Below are positions 1 to 7,523 of a stretch of 36,758 nucleotides of DNA, one piece after another; within the stretch, counting starts at the first letter, position 1, and each line of letters begins with the position of its first letter. The DNA comes from Cellulomonas sp. RIT-PI-Y (GTDB lineage: Bacteria > Actinomycetota > Actinomycetes > Actinomycetales > Cellulomonadaceae), in NCBI RefSeq assembly GCF_025642745.1, contig NZ_JANZKP010000033.1:1-36758 (forward strand), written 5' to 3'. The notes under the pieces were generated by a model. That model searched no databases, had not been told where the DNA came from, and saw nothing but the letters and a program-made list of their open reading frames with translations. The translations under genes were made by a program, and so were the position numbers.

Positions 1-1
1 C

Positions 2-772
2 ATGTCCGACGGCCCGTGGCTTCTCGACGACGAATCGCTCGCGCAGCGGGCGGGTGACGGGCGGCCGTGGAATGAGGTGCTGGCGGAGTTCCCGGAGCCG
101 GGCGCCCCGGGGTCGTTGATCCGCACGCTGGCCGAGCCGGTGCTCCCGGCGCCGACACTCGTTGCGGTGCACGGGTCGCTCGCACCGTCCGGTGCCGTGA
201 TCAAGGTCGCCGCGGCCACCCCCGAGCTGCTCGCCCACACCGGTCGGGCCGTGGTCTTCGACTCCTACGAGGACATGCGCACCCGGCTCGACGACCCCGA
301 CCTGGACGTCACCGAGCACGACGTGCTGGTGGTCCGCGGCTGCGGCCCGGTCGGCGTGCCCGGGATGCCGGAGTGGGGGATGGCCCCGATCCCGCAGCGC
401 CTGGTCGAACGCGGGGTGCGGGACCTGGTGCGGATCAGCGACGGCCGGATGAGCGGCACCTCCTTCGGCACCGTGGTGCTGCACGTCGCACCGGAGGCCG
501 CGGTCGGCGGCCCGCTCGCGCTGGTCCGTGACGGCGACCCGATCCGGCTGGACGTCCCCGGGCGCCGGCTGGAGCTGCTGGTCGACGGCGCGGAGCTGGA
601 ACGCCGCCGCACCGACCTGGTCCCGCCCGCCTCCGCCGTCCACCTGCGCGGCTGGCCCCGGCTGTACGCCGACCACGTGCTCCAGGCCGACCAGGGCGCC
701 GACCTCGACTTCCTCACCGCACCGACCCCGGCGCACCGCCGGTTCGTCGCACCCGTCGTCGGACGGTCCTGA
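2..772 (+). CDS. IlvD/Edd-family sugar-acid dehydratase, C-terminal part (5' truncated by window)
   Basis: This is the C-terminal 256 residues of a dehydratase of the dihydroxy-acid dehydratase/6-phosphogluconate dehydratase superfamily. The frame is open from the first bases. The ATG at base 2 is almost certainly internal, because family members are about 570-600 residues long. Visible hallmarks are LAPSGAVIK (about residues 60-68 of the visible part) and the second family signature SDGRMSGTSFG (146-156), which forms part of the C-terminal substrate/metal domain. The Fe-S cysteines lie in the missing N-terminal half. The next two genes encode a DapA-superfamily enzyme and an SMP-30 lactonase, which fits an aldonate (arabonate, xylonate or fuconate-like) dehydratase in a non-phosphorylative sugar-acid pathway better than branched-chain amino-acid synthesis. 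The family is clear; the substrate is inference. Confidence 0.9.
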   Translation: MSDGPWLLDDESLAQRAGDGRPWNEVLAEFPEPGAPGSLIRTLAEPVLPAPTLVAVHGSLAPSGAVIKVAAATPELLAHTGRAVVFDSYEDMRTRLDDPDLDVTEHDVLVVRGCGPVGVPGMPEWGMAPIPQRLVERGVRDLVRISDGRMSGTSFGTVVLHVAPEAAVGGPLALVRDGDPIRLDVPGRRLELLVDGAELERRRTDLVPPASAVHLRGWPRLYADHVLQADQGADLDFLTAPTPAHRRFVAPVVGRS

Positions 773-822
773 GGCCGACCGTCCGTGACCCCCCACCCGA
801 GCACCACCCCGAAGGAGACACC

Positions 823-1749
823 ATGACCGCCCCACGGCCCCTCGCGGGCGTCCTGCCGGTCGTCCAGACCCCGTTCACCGCCGACGGGTCCATCGACGCC
901 GCCGTGCTCGGCCAGGAGATCGACTGGGTGCTCGACCAGGGCGCCCACGGGATCACCACCGGCATGGTCAGTGAGATCCTGCGGCTGTCCGCGCTGGAAC
1001 GTGACCAGCTCGCCGCGCTGGTGTGCGAGCGGGCCACCGCCCGGGGCGCGCTCAGCGTGATCAGCGTGGGCGCCGAGTCGACCTTCGGTGCGGTCGCCGC
1101 CGCCCGGCACGCGGAGGCGGTCGGCGCGGACGCCCTGATGGCCATCCCGCCGATCACCGTGCAGCTCGACGACGACGCCCTGTTCGGCTACTACTCGGCG
1201 ATCATCGAGGCGACCGGCATCGGCGTCGTCGTGCAGGACGCCTCGGGCTACGTCGGGCGCTCGCTGTCGATCGAGCTGCAGATGCGACTGCTCGACCGTT
1301 ACGGCGACCGGGTGTTCTTCAAGCCCGAGGCCGCCCCGATCGGCCAGCGCCTCACCCTGCTCCGGGAGGCCACCGACGGCCGGGCCAAGGTCTTCGAGGG
1401 CACCGGTGGCGCCGCGCTGATCGACTCCTACCGGCGCGGCATCGTCGGCACCATGCCCGGCTCCGAGGTGGTCTGGGCCATCGTCCGGCTGTGGGACCTG
1501 GTCAGCGCGGGCAACTGGGACGCCGCGTACGAGATCAGCGGCCCGCTGTCCTCCCTGGTCGCGTTGCAGACCTCCATCGACGTGTTCGTCGCGATCGAGA
1601 AGCACCTGCTGGTCCGCCAGGGCGTGCTGCCCTCCGCGCACACCCGGCCGCCGCACGGGTTCGTCCTGGACCCGGAGACCCGGGACGAGGTCGACCGGCT
1701 GTTCGACCTGCTGCGCGAACGGACGCTGACCAGCACGACCGCCCTCTAG
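823..1749 (+). CDS. DapA-superfamily (DHDPS-like) lyase, probably 2-keto-3-deoxy sugar-acid dehydratase or aldolase
   Basis: The 308-residue protein has the length and fold signature of the dihydrodipicolinate synthase/N-acetylneuraminate lyase superfamily of class I TIM-barrel lyases. The N-terminus is GVLPVVQTPF. GITTGMVSE replaces the classical GTTGE loop, and the Schiff-base lysine is in VFFKPEA (K167). The position of the DapA catalytic tyrosine reads VVQDASGYVG instead of a YN.P motif, which argues against lysine biosynthesis. Together with an IlvD/Edd dehydratase 50 nt upstream and a lactonase 10 nt downstream, it probably acts on a 2-keto-3-deoxyaldonate, yielding either a semialdehyde (Weimberg type) or an aldehyde plus pyruvate/glycolaldehyde (Dahms type). 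A GAAGGAG ribosome binding site sits just before the ATG. The exact substrate is not determinable. Confidence 0.85.
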   Translation: MTAPRPLAGVLPVVQTPFTADGSIDAAVLGQEIDWVLDQGAHGITTGMVSEILRLSALERDQLAALVCERATARGALSVISVGAESTFGAVAAARHAEAVGADALMAIPPITVQLDDDALFGYYSAIIEATGIGVVVQDASGYVGRSLSIELQMRLLDRYGDRVFFKPEAAPIGQRLTLLREATDGRAKVFEGTGGAALIDSYRRGIVGTMPGSEVVWAIVRLWDLVSAGNWDAAYEISGPLSSLVALQTSIDVFVAIEKHLLVRQGVLPSAHTRPPHGFVLDPETRDEVDRLFDLLRERTLTSTTAL

Positions 1750-1759
1750 CCTCGCGATC

Positions 1760-2707
1760 GTGACGCCGTTCAACCTCCGGGACGCCCCCGCCCCCACCCT
1801 CCGGCACGACCTGCGGGACCTGCTCGCGACCCTGCCCCGGATCGTCGCCGACCCGGTGCCGCTCGGCGACGTCCGCGCCCGGCTCGGCGAGCGCCCGGTC
1901 TGGGACGGCGCGACCCGCACCCTGCTCTGGGTCGACGTCGAGTCGGGGCTGGTGCACCGCTGGCCGGACGGGGACCCGGCGCGGGCGCTCGCACCGTACG
2001 CCGCCGGGTCGCAGGTCGGGATCGCCTGGCCGACCGCCTCCGGTGGGGTGCTGGTCGCGGCCGCGGCAGGGCTGCGCACCCTGACCGGTCCGGTGCCGCA
2101 CCCGCCGGTACTCCCGGCCGGTCGTCGGTGGAACGACGGCGCCACCGATCCCGCCGGGCGGCTCTGGCTGGCCGACATGCCGATCGCCGACGCCACCGCC
2201 CCCGGTGCCGTGCACCGCCTGACCCCGGAGTCGTGCGAGGTCGTCCTCACCGGCGTCACCTGCGGCAACGGCATCCAGTTCAGCCCGGACGGCCGGTGGA
2301 TGTATCTCACCGACACCGTCCGCCGGGTGCTGTACCGCCTGCCCTACGACCTCGCCTCCGGCACTCCGGGCACGCCGGAGCCGTGGTTCGCCCTCACGCC
2401 GGACGACCCGATGCCGGACGGCACGACGGTCGACGCGGACGGCTCGCTCTGGGTCGCGGTCTGGGGCACCGGCACCGTGCTGCGAATCGATCCCACGGGA
2501 CGTCCGGTGGACGCGATGCGGATGCCGGTCCCGTTGACCACCTGCCTGGGAATCGGGCCGGACCGGGTCGGCTGGGTGACGACCGCCGGGTCGCCGGACC
2601 CGCACCTCGGTGAGCCCGGGCCGGCGGACGGGGCCGGGTCGGTGTGGCGGGTCCGGCTGCCCGACGAGGTGCGGGGCGTCCCGGTGGTGCCGGTCGCCGG
2701 GGTCTGA
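1760..2707 (+). CDS. SMP-30/gluconolactonase-family lactonase
   Basis: The 315-residue beta-propeller of the SMP-30/LRE family hydrolyses sugar lactones to aldonates using one divalent metal. The expected metal and active-site residues are all seen: E44 in LGERPVWD (usual LGEGPVW), N125 in RRWNDGA, N170 in CGNGIQFSPDG and D220 in MPDGTTVD. It supplies the aldonate for the dehydratase upstream and completes a lactonase-dehydratase-keto-acid-lyase set. The GTG start lies 10 nt after the previous stop and has no good Shine-Dalgarno sequence. An in-frame GTG at 1856 would remove 32 residues that family members usually lack or vary in, so the start is uncertain. It ends 8 nt before the convergent exporter gene. 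Confidence 0.88.
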   Translation: MTPFNLRDAPAPTLRHDLRDLLATLPRIVADPVPLGDVRARLGERPVWDGATRTLLWVDVESGLVHRWPDGDPARALAPYAAGSQVGIAWPTASGGVLVAAAAGLRTLTGPVPHPPVLPAGRRWNDGATDPAGRLWLADMPIADATAPGAVHRLTPESCEVVLTGVTCGNGIQFSPDGRWMYLTDTVRRVLYRLPYDLASGTPGTPEPWFALTPDDPMPDGTTVDADGSLWVAVWGTGTVLRIDPTGRPVDAMRMPVPLTTCLGIGPDRVGWVTTAGSPDPHLGEPGPADGAGSVWRVRLPDEVRGVPVVPVAGV

Positions 2708-2715
2708 GGCCGGCG

Positions 2716-3612
2716 TCAGCGCAGCACGATCCCGCGCTCGCCCACCTCACCGTCCGGCGCGACCGGTCCCGGCGCCCGCCCGGACAGCCAGATCACGGCG
2801 GCCCCCGACGCCACCACCAGGACGATCCCGGCCAGCATCCAGCCGGTCAGCCGGTCGCCGAGCAGCGTCGCCCCGACCAGCGCCCCCATCACCGGATCGA
2901 TCGCGAACAGCGTCCCGGCCACCCGCGGGGAGGTCAGCCGCACCGCCACGAAGTCCAGGCTGAACGCCATCGCGACGCCGAGCAGACCCGACGCGATCAG
3001 CGGCAGCAGGTCCCCGCCCTGCACCGCCGGCACCGACGGGACCGAGAACGGCGCGAGCAGCACCGCCCCCACCGTCACCGACAGCGCCAGGCCGCCCAGT
3101 CCCGAGTCGTCGTCGCCGACCCGCCCGGCCAGCACCGTGTAGCCGCCGAACGCGGCCGCCGCACCCAGCCCCGCCAGCACCCCGACCGGGTCCAGGTCGC
3201 CCTGCGGACCGGCGACCAGCGCCACCCCGACCAGTGTCAGCACCGGCAGCAACCGCTGCGCGCCGCGCGCCCCGACCGCCGCCACGGCCAGCGGCCCGCA
3301 GAACTCCAGCGTCACCGCGACCCCCAGCGGGATCCGCTGCACCGCGTGGTAGAACAGCACGTTCATCGCGGCCATCGCGACGCCGTAGAGCACGATCCCC
3401 AGCCAGGCCGACCGGGACCGTCCCCGCAGCTGTGGCCGGGTGAGCAGGAGCAGCACCGCCGCCGCGACCGTCATCCGGAACCCCGAGACGGCAGAGATCG
3501 GCAGCCGGCCGAACAATCCCTCGGCGAGGGCGGCGGACACCTGGATCCCGGCGGAGCCGAACAGGACGCAGACGGTGGCGATCAGGGCATGGTGGCGCGA
3601 TGTGACACGCAT
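2716..3612 (-). CDS. EamA/DMT transporter, RhtA-like amino-acid (threonine/homoserine-type) exporter
   Basis: This 298-residue polytopic protein has about ten hydrophobic segments arranged as two EamA repeats. The central stretch FYHAVQRIPLGVAVTLEF followed by CGPLAVA closely resembles the corresponding stretch of E. coli RhtA, the threonine/homoserine exporter, as I remember it. Similar to RhtA are also the N-terminal SAGIQVSAALAEGLF and the C-terminal AIDPVMGALVG. It is thus a likely inner-membrane exporter of small neutral amino acids or analogues; the substrate is inferred. The start codon has a strong GAGGAAG Shine-Dalgarno at 3617-3623 on the minus strand. Upstream lies a short leader ORF containing the exact complement of that ribosome binding site, which suggests translation-coupled control. 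The C-terminal tail after the last helix is short and charged. Confidence 0.87.
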   Translation of the reverse strand: MRVTSRHHALIATVCVLFGSAGIQVSAALAEGLFGRLPISAVSGFRMTVAAAVLLLLTRPQLRGRSRSAWLGIVLYGVAMAAMNVLFYHAVQRIPLGVAVTLEFCGPLAVAAVGARGAQRLLPVLTLVGVALVAGPQGDLDPVGVLAGLGAAAAFGGYTVLAGRVGDDDSGLGGLALSVTVGAVLLAPFSVPSVPAVQGGDLLPLIASGLLGVAMAFSLDFVAVRLTSPRVAGTLFAIDPVMGALVGATLLGDRLTGWMLAGIVLVVASGAAVIWLSGRAPGPVAPDGEVGERGIVLR

Positions 3613-3672
3613 AGGACTTCCTCACGATGAGCGGCCCGCGGATCGGCGGGCGGACGGCAGGGCATGAGGGCA

Positions 3673-3723
3673 GCACTCGGCACCCGCACCACGTGCGGGA
3701 GGGGAGTGCGGCCGTCAGGCCGC
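3673..3723 (-). promoter_or_regulatory. Two adjoining hairpins in the exporter leader region
   Basis: Hairpin A (3708-3723) is GCGGCC/GGCCGC with a 4-nt loop containing the leader stop codon. Hairpin B (3673-3709) has an outer GCACT/AGTGC stem, an internal loop, and an inner CCCGCAC/GTGCGGG stem with a 3-nt loop. The two share two bases, so full formation of one frays the other. There is no T-run after hairpin B, so an intrinsic terminator is unlikely; ribosome-linked folding is more plausible. GC-rich DNA forms hairpins easily, hence the moderate confidence. Confidence 0.4.
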
Positions 3724-3771
3724 CGAGGGGCCCCGGCGCGCCGAGCAGCCGAGGAAGCTCATCGGATCCAT
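3715..3771 (-). CDS. Candidate 18-residue regulatory leader peptide of the RhtA-like exporter
   Basis: On the minus strand an ATG at 3771 opens the frame MDPMSFLGCSARRGPSAA, closed by TGA at 3717-3715, about 100 nt before the exporter start. An internal ATG at 3762 is an alternative start. The codons for residues 5-8 contain CTTCCTC (minus strand, 3751-3757), a perfect 7-nt complement of the exporter's GAGGAAG ribosome binding site, with G-U pairs possible on both sides. The stop codon lies in the loop of a 6-bp hairpin. This architecture fits a translational attenuator in which ribosome occupancy of the leader decides whether the exporter's ribosome binding site is free. Whether it is translated is inference; the peptide has no run of one regulatory amino acid. 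Confidence 0.4.
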   Translation of the reverse strand: MDPMSFLGCSARRGPSAA

Positions 3772-3794
3772 GCGGGGCAGCCTAGGTCTCGGGG

Positions 3795-4379
3795 TCAGGA
3801 TCCGAGTCGTCCGTCTCGGTCCGCGAGTCGGGTGTCCAGGTAGGCGAGCACCAGCGGCTCGTCCTGCCCGGACCAGGTCCCGGTCAGCACGGCGCCCGTC
3901 CGCTGCTCCGATCCCGGTCGCCGCACCACGGCCACCCGACCCTCCCCGGCCTCGCCGCTGCCGCGCACCAGCACGGTGGGCTCACGCTCGACCGTGCCGT
4001 CCGGCGTCTGCAGCACCATCCGCACCTGGGTGTCGCCCTCGTGGATCACCCGGGCCAGCTCCGCGCGGTAGACCGGGTCGCCGACCGCGTCGTACACCCA
4101 CCGGGTGCCGAGCACCGAGTGCTCCATCGTCCCGACCAGCCACTCCTGCGCCCCCGGCAGCTCCTGTGCGCGGTAGGTCAGCGGCACGTGCACCAGCTCG
4201 CCCGCCACGTCGAACAGGTGGGACTCGATCCCCACCTCCCCCGCCGGGTCGTCGAACCGGTAGGCACCCACCGGTCGGGCCACCGCCACCGTCCCGTCGA
4301 ACCAGGGCTGATCCGGCAGCCAGCCGGAGACCAGCTCGGCCTTGGTCGGGACGATCGTCGCCTGGTGCAGGAGAGCCAT
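3795..4379 (-). CDS. Maltokinase N-terminal cap-like domain protein (CG0192-like)
   Basis: The 194-residue protein begins MALLHQATIVPTKAELV and contains GWLPDQPWFDGTV, YRFDDPAGEVGIESHLF and VPLTYRAQELPGA. I associate this pattern with the actinobacterial CG0192-related proteins that carry the maltokinase N-terminal cap fold. In maltokinase (Mak) this cap precedes an aminoglycoside-phosphotransferase-like kinase lobe, but here the ORF ends after the cap, so no kinase activity is expected. Function is unknown; a role linked to glycogen/trehalose metabolism would be extrapolation. The ATG at 4379 matches the family N-terminus. The frame stays open 26 codons further upstream, but that extension looks unlike protein. 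It is divergent from the LamG gene and lies 23 nt before the leader peptide of the exporter on the same strand. Confidence 0.75.
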   Translation of the reverse strand: MALLHQATIVPTKAELVSGWLPDQPWFDGTVAVARPVGAYRFDDPAGEVGIESHLFDVAGELVHVPLTYRAQELPGAQEWLVGTMEHSVLGTRWVYDAVGDPVYRAELARVIHEGDTQVRMVLQTPDGTVEREPTVLVRGSGEAGEGRVAVVRRPGSEQRTGAVLTGTWSGQDEPLVLAYLDTRLADRDGRLGS

Positions 4380-4550
4380 GCCGCCCAACCTAGCGCCGTG
4401 GGTGGCGGAGACCCGCGGCGGCGCGGCGACGCGCGCGATGGCAGGATCTCCGCGCAAACTTCGGCGGAATGCGCAACTGGGACTTTGGTCTTCACCCGAA
4501 CGGTCGCTATCGGCACATATCAGCTACCCCCTATGTTCCTCACAGATCGC

Positions 4551-4566
4551 GCACAGTCGGCTGTGC
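4551..4566. repeat. Perfect inverted repeat in the upstream region of the LamG-Rhs operon
   Basis: GCACAGTCGGCTGTGC is a 6-bp perfect inverted repeat with a 4-nt spacer, 84 bp before the GTG start of the LamG gene. The 271-bp divergent intergenic region (4380-4650) is visibly less GC-rich than its surroundings around 4480-4560, consistent with a promoter. I cannot assign -35/-10 boxes with confidence; TTGGTC-17 nt-TATCGG around 4484-4512 is a weak candidate. The repeat could be an operator or a 5' UTR hairpin. Confidence 0.35.
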
Positions 4567-4650
4567 ATGCCCTGCCCGCGATTTCGACCCGGCATTCGCC
4601 TGGTCGTTGTCGCGCCCGATGACCGGGCCTTTCAGGGGGAGCTCCGCGCC

Positions 4651-7494
4651 GTGCTCAGTCGTGCCCGGATCCGACGTCATTCCGTGACCGCAGCAATGGT
4701 CGCCACCTCGCTGGTGGTGCCGTGGTCCTCCGCTGCGGCCGACGAACCGGATCCGCAGGTGGTCGAGCCGGCCCCCGTCGTGACCTGTACGGACCAGGCC
4801 GCGGACAGCTCCGAGGCCAGCACCGTCGCGGTGGCCTGCGACCAGGACGTCGAGGTGGTCGGCGAGCGCACGGAATGGAACACCGTCTACGCCCAGGCGG
4901 ACGGCACCATGCGCCTGGACGTGTCTGCTCTGGCGGTGCGCACCCAGGTGGACGGTGACTGGGGAGAGATCGACGCCACGGTGGTGGCGGCGTCCGAGGG
5001 CATCACCGTGGCCGCCCCGGTGCGGCCGATGGTCTTCAGCGACGGGACGGACGGCATGCCGCTGGCCCGGATCACGCGGGAGGGTCAGGAGCTCACCTTC
5101 GACGTGCCGTTCGACCTCCCGTCCCCCGCGCTGGACGGTGATCAGCTGACCTACGACGAAGTGCTGCCCGGCGTCGACCTGGTGGTGTCCGTCAACGACG
5201 ACGCCACCGGCTTCTCCGAGGTCTTCCGGGTGGAGGACGCCGAGGCGGCCGCCAACCCGCTGCTCGCCGAGCTGAGCTTCCCGGTCGAGACGTCCGACGC
5301 TCTGTCGCTCCAGGCGGATGCCGGCGGCTTCGTCGCCGTCGACGCCGAGGGGACCGAGTACTTCACCAGCCCGACGCCGGCCATGTGGGACTCCCGGGAT
5401 CTGACACCCGCTCCCGTGGTCGGGGCACGGACGAGCTCCCTGCGTGGGTCGGCCGACCTCGCGGTGTCCGCCGCCGATGCCTTCGGTGAGGAGGAGGTCG
5501 ACCTGGAGCGTGCGCCGTCGTCGGCGAGCGCCACGGCGGAACTCCCCGCGGCCGTGGCCGAGAGCGAGGTCTCGATCACCCCCGACCCCGCCATGATCGA
5601 CGACGACTCCACGGTCTGGCCGGTCTACATCGACCCGGCGATCAGCGGCTCGCTGAACGACTGGACCGCGGTCCGGGACGTCTTCGGGCAGTCCTACCGG
5701 TTCAACCCGGACGAGGGCGTCGGCCTCTGCAACCGCGCGACGTCGACCTCCTGCACCGCGACGTTCAAGAGCCGCATCCTGTGGAAGTTCGGCGGTCTGG
5801 CGTCGATCGGGGCGATGAACCCGAGTGACATCAACGGGACCACCTTCGCCGTCGTCGGCACGCATTCGTACGACTGCACTCCGCGCGCGATCAACCTCTA
5901 CCGGGTCGACAACTGGAGCTCCGCCACCGCGTGGCCCGCCAACAATTACTACTTCCAGAGCTCTCTCACGGTCGCGCACAAGTCCAGCTGCGCGGGACAG
6001 CCGGTGCGCTGGCTCGAATTCCCCGCACTGGAAGCGGGGCAGGCCGTGGCCAACGCCAATTCGAATCAGCTCACCATGGGCCTGGCGACGGACGAGTCGA
6101 GCATGGCCTACTGGAAGCGGTACCGGAACGACGCCGGGCTGTCGATCTCCTACAACCGTGCCCCGACGATCCCCACCGGGGTGAAGTTCAGCTCTCCCGC
6201 CGCCGTCTGCACCACCGGTGCCGCTCGCCCCGTCCTCCGCTCCGCGACCCCGGTGTTGTACGCGGTGCTCAGCGACCCGGACGGCCAGGCGGTCCAGGCC
6301 AACGTCGATGTGTACGCCGCGGGGACCAGCACCCCGATCCTGTGGCACGCCCGTCCTGCGGCTCAGGCATCCGGGGTGGGGCAGTCGATCCAACTGGGCG
6401 GCATGACCGGCGGCAAGATCTACCGGGTCCAGATCAACGGGGTCGACCCGAACGTGGTCGGCGGCCCCGCGGTCGCCTGCGAGGTGGAGATCGACCTGGT
6501 CGCCCCGGCGGCGCCGACGATCAAGCCGGTCGCGGTGGGGACGCAGCCGGTCTACACCACGGGAGTACCGGCCGGTGGGCTCGGGAAGACCGGGTCGTTC
6601 CAGTTCGGCAACGGCGGGTCGGCGGACGTGGTGTCCTACAAGTACTCCCTGAACAGCTCGGCGCTGAACCTGAGCACCACGGCAGCACAACCGACCGTCG
6701 CCGTGACGCCGACGTCCGCCGGATCGCAGACCCTCTATTTCCAGTCGGTGGATCGCGCGGGATGGACGAGCCCGATGCAGTCGTACACGTTCTCCGTCGC
6801 GTTCCCGGAGACCACCGTCTGGCGGCTTGACGAGACGGCCGGCATGACCGCCGCCAGTTCGGGAGACCCTGGCACCGGATTCCCGATGACCTGGACCGGT
6901 CCGGTCACCCGGGTCGACGGTCCGTTCGCCGAGGCGGGGATCAATCCGGCCGACCGGGCGGTGCTGCTGGGACCGGACGCCGCCAGCGGGGCGACCGCGC
7001 TCCCGGTGATGCGCACGTCGGACAGCTTCGCCGTGCAGGCGATCGTCCGGGCTGATGCCGTCGACGGCACGGCGGCGGTGGCGTACCAGAGCGGCACCTA
7101 CCGCGCGGGCTACACCCTCGGGTACCGACCGTGTGCCGACGGTCAGAGCAGCTGCTGGGCGTTCGCGATGCCGGGCACCGACGCCTACGACACGACGATC
7201 GACGCCGCCGTCTCACCGGAGAAGGTCGAGCCGGGTCAGTGGACGTTGATCACCGGCGTGCACGACGCCGGCCAGGACCGGATCTCGGTGTGGGTCTGCA
7301 CGATCGGCGACGAGCCGGGTGATCTGGAACCGACCGGGAACGTGACCGTGCCGCACGCCAATGCCTGGTCGGCGAACGGCCCGCTGCGGCTGGGCCAGAC
7401 CACGTTCGTCGGCGCGGTCAGTGAGTTGCGCACCCTCACCGGCGCCATCGACGACACCACCGTCAACCGGGCCTGCAACCAGCCCGCCGCCTGA
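4651..7494 (+). CDS. Secreted LamG/DNRLRE-type multidomain protein, partner of the Rhs toxin
   Basis: The protein has 947 residues from a GTG preceded by AGGGGGAG. This start gives a classic signal peptide (MLSRARIRRHS, hydrophobic core, SSAAADEP); the longer frames upstream would bury it. After a variable acidic stretch (about 35-320) comes a region starting VWPVYIDPAI (about 323-490) typical of the DNRLRE-like beta domain in actinobacterial LamG proteins. Next are Ig/Fn3-like segments (about 505-720) and a C-terminal LamG/concanavalin-type jellyroll beginning TTVWRLDETAGM (about 721-947). No catalytic motif is seen. Proteins of this architecture commonly precede secreted Rhs proteins in actinomycetes, and here the Rhs gene follows after 29 nt. 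It may help display, export or shield the Rhs shell at the cell surface; this role is inference. Domain boundaries are approximate. Confidence 0.85.
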   Translation: MLSRARIRRHSVTAAMVATSLVVPWSSAAADEPDPQVVEPAPVVTCTDQAADSSEASTVAVACDQDVEVVGERTEWNTVYAQADGTMRLDVSALAVRTQVDGDWGEIDATVVAASEGITVAAPVRPMVFSDGTDGMPLARITREGQELTFDVPFDLPSPALDGDQLTYDEVLPGVDLVVSVNDDATGFSEVFRVEDAEAAANPLLAELSFPVETSDALSLQADAGGFVAVDAEGTEYFTSPTPAMWDSRDLTPAPVVGARTSSLRGSADLAVSAADAFGEEEVDLERAPSSASATAELPAAVAESEVSITPDPAMIDDDSTVWPVYIDPAISGSLNDWTAVRDVFGQSYRFNPDEGVGLCNRATSTSCTATFKSRILWKFGGLASIGAMNPSDINGTTFAVVGTHSYDCTPRAINLYRVDNWSSATAWPANNYYFQSSLTVAHKSSCAGQPVRWLEFPALEAGQAVANANSNQLTMGLATDESSMAYWKRYRNDAGLSISYNRAPTIPTGVKFSSPAAVCTTGAARPVLRSATPVLYAVLSDPDGQAVQANVDVYAAGTSTPILWHARPAAQASGVGQSIQLGGMTGGKIYRVQINGVDPNVVGGPAVACEVEIDLVAPAAPTIKPVAVGTQPVYTTGVPAGGLGKTGSFQFGNGGSADVVSYKYSLNSSALNLSTTAAQPTVAVTPTSAGSQTLYFQSVDRAGWTSPMQSYTFSVAFPETTVWRLDETAGMTAASSGDPGTGFPMTWTGPVTRVDGPFAEAGINPADRAVLLGPDAASGATALPVMRTSDSFAVQAIVRADAVDGTAAVAYQSGTYRAGYTLGYRPCADGQSSCWAFAMPGTDAYDTTIDAAVSPEKVEPGQWTLITGVHDAGQDRISVWVCTIGDEPGDLEPTGNVTVPHANAWSANGPLRLGQTTFVGAVSELRTLTGAIDDTTVNRACNQPAA

Positions 7495-7523
7495 CACCAC
7501 CGCACGAACAGGGGAGCAACACG

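Noticed and set aside
4342..4650. N-terminal extension of the LamG protein
   Set aside because: The extension crosses the divergent promoter region and would bury the signal peptide. GTG 4651 has a good ribosome binding site directly upstream.
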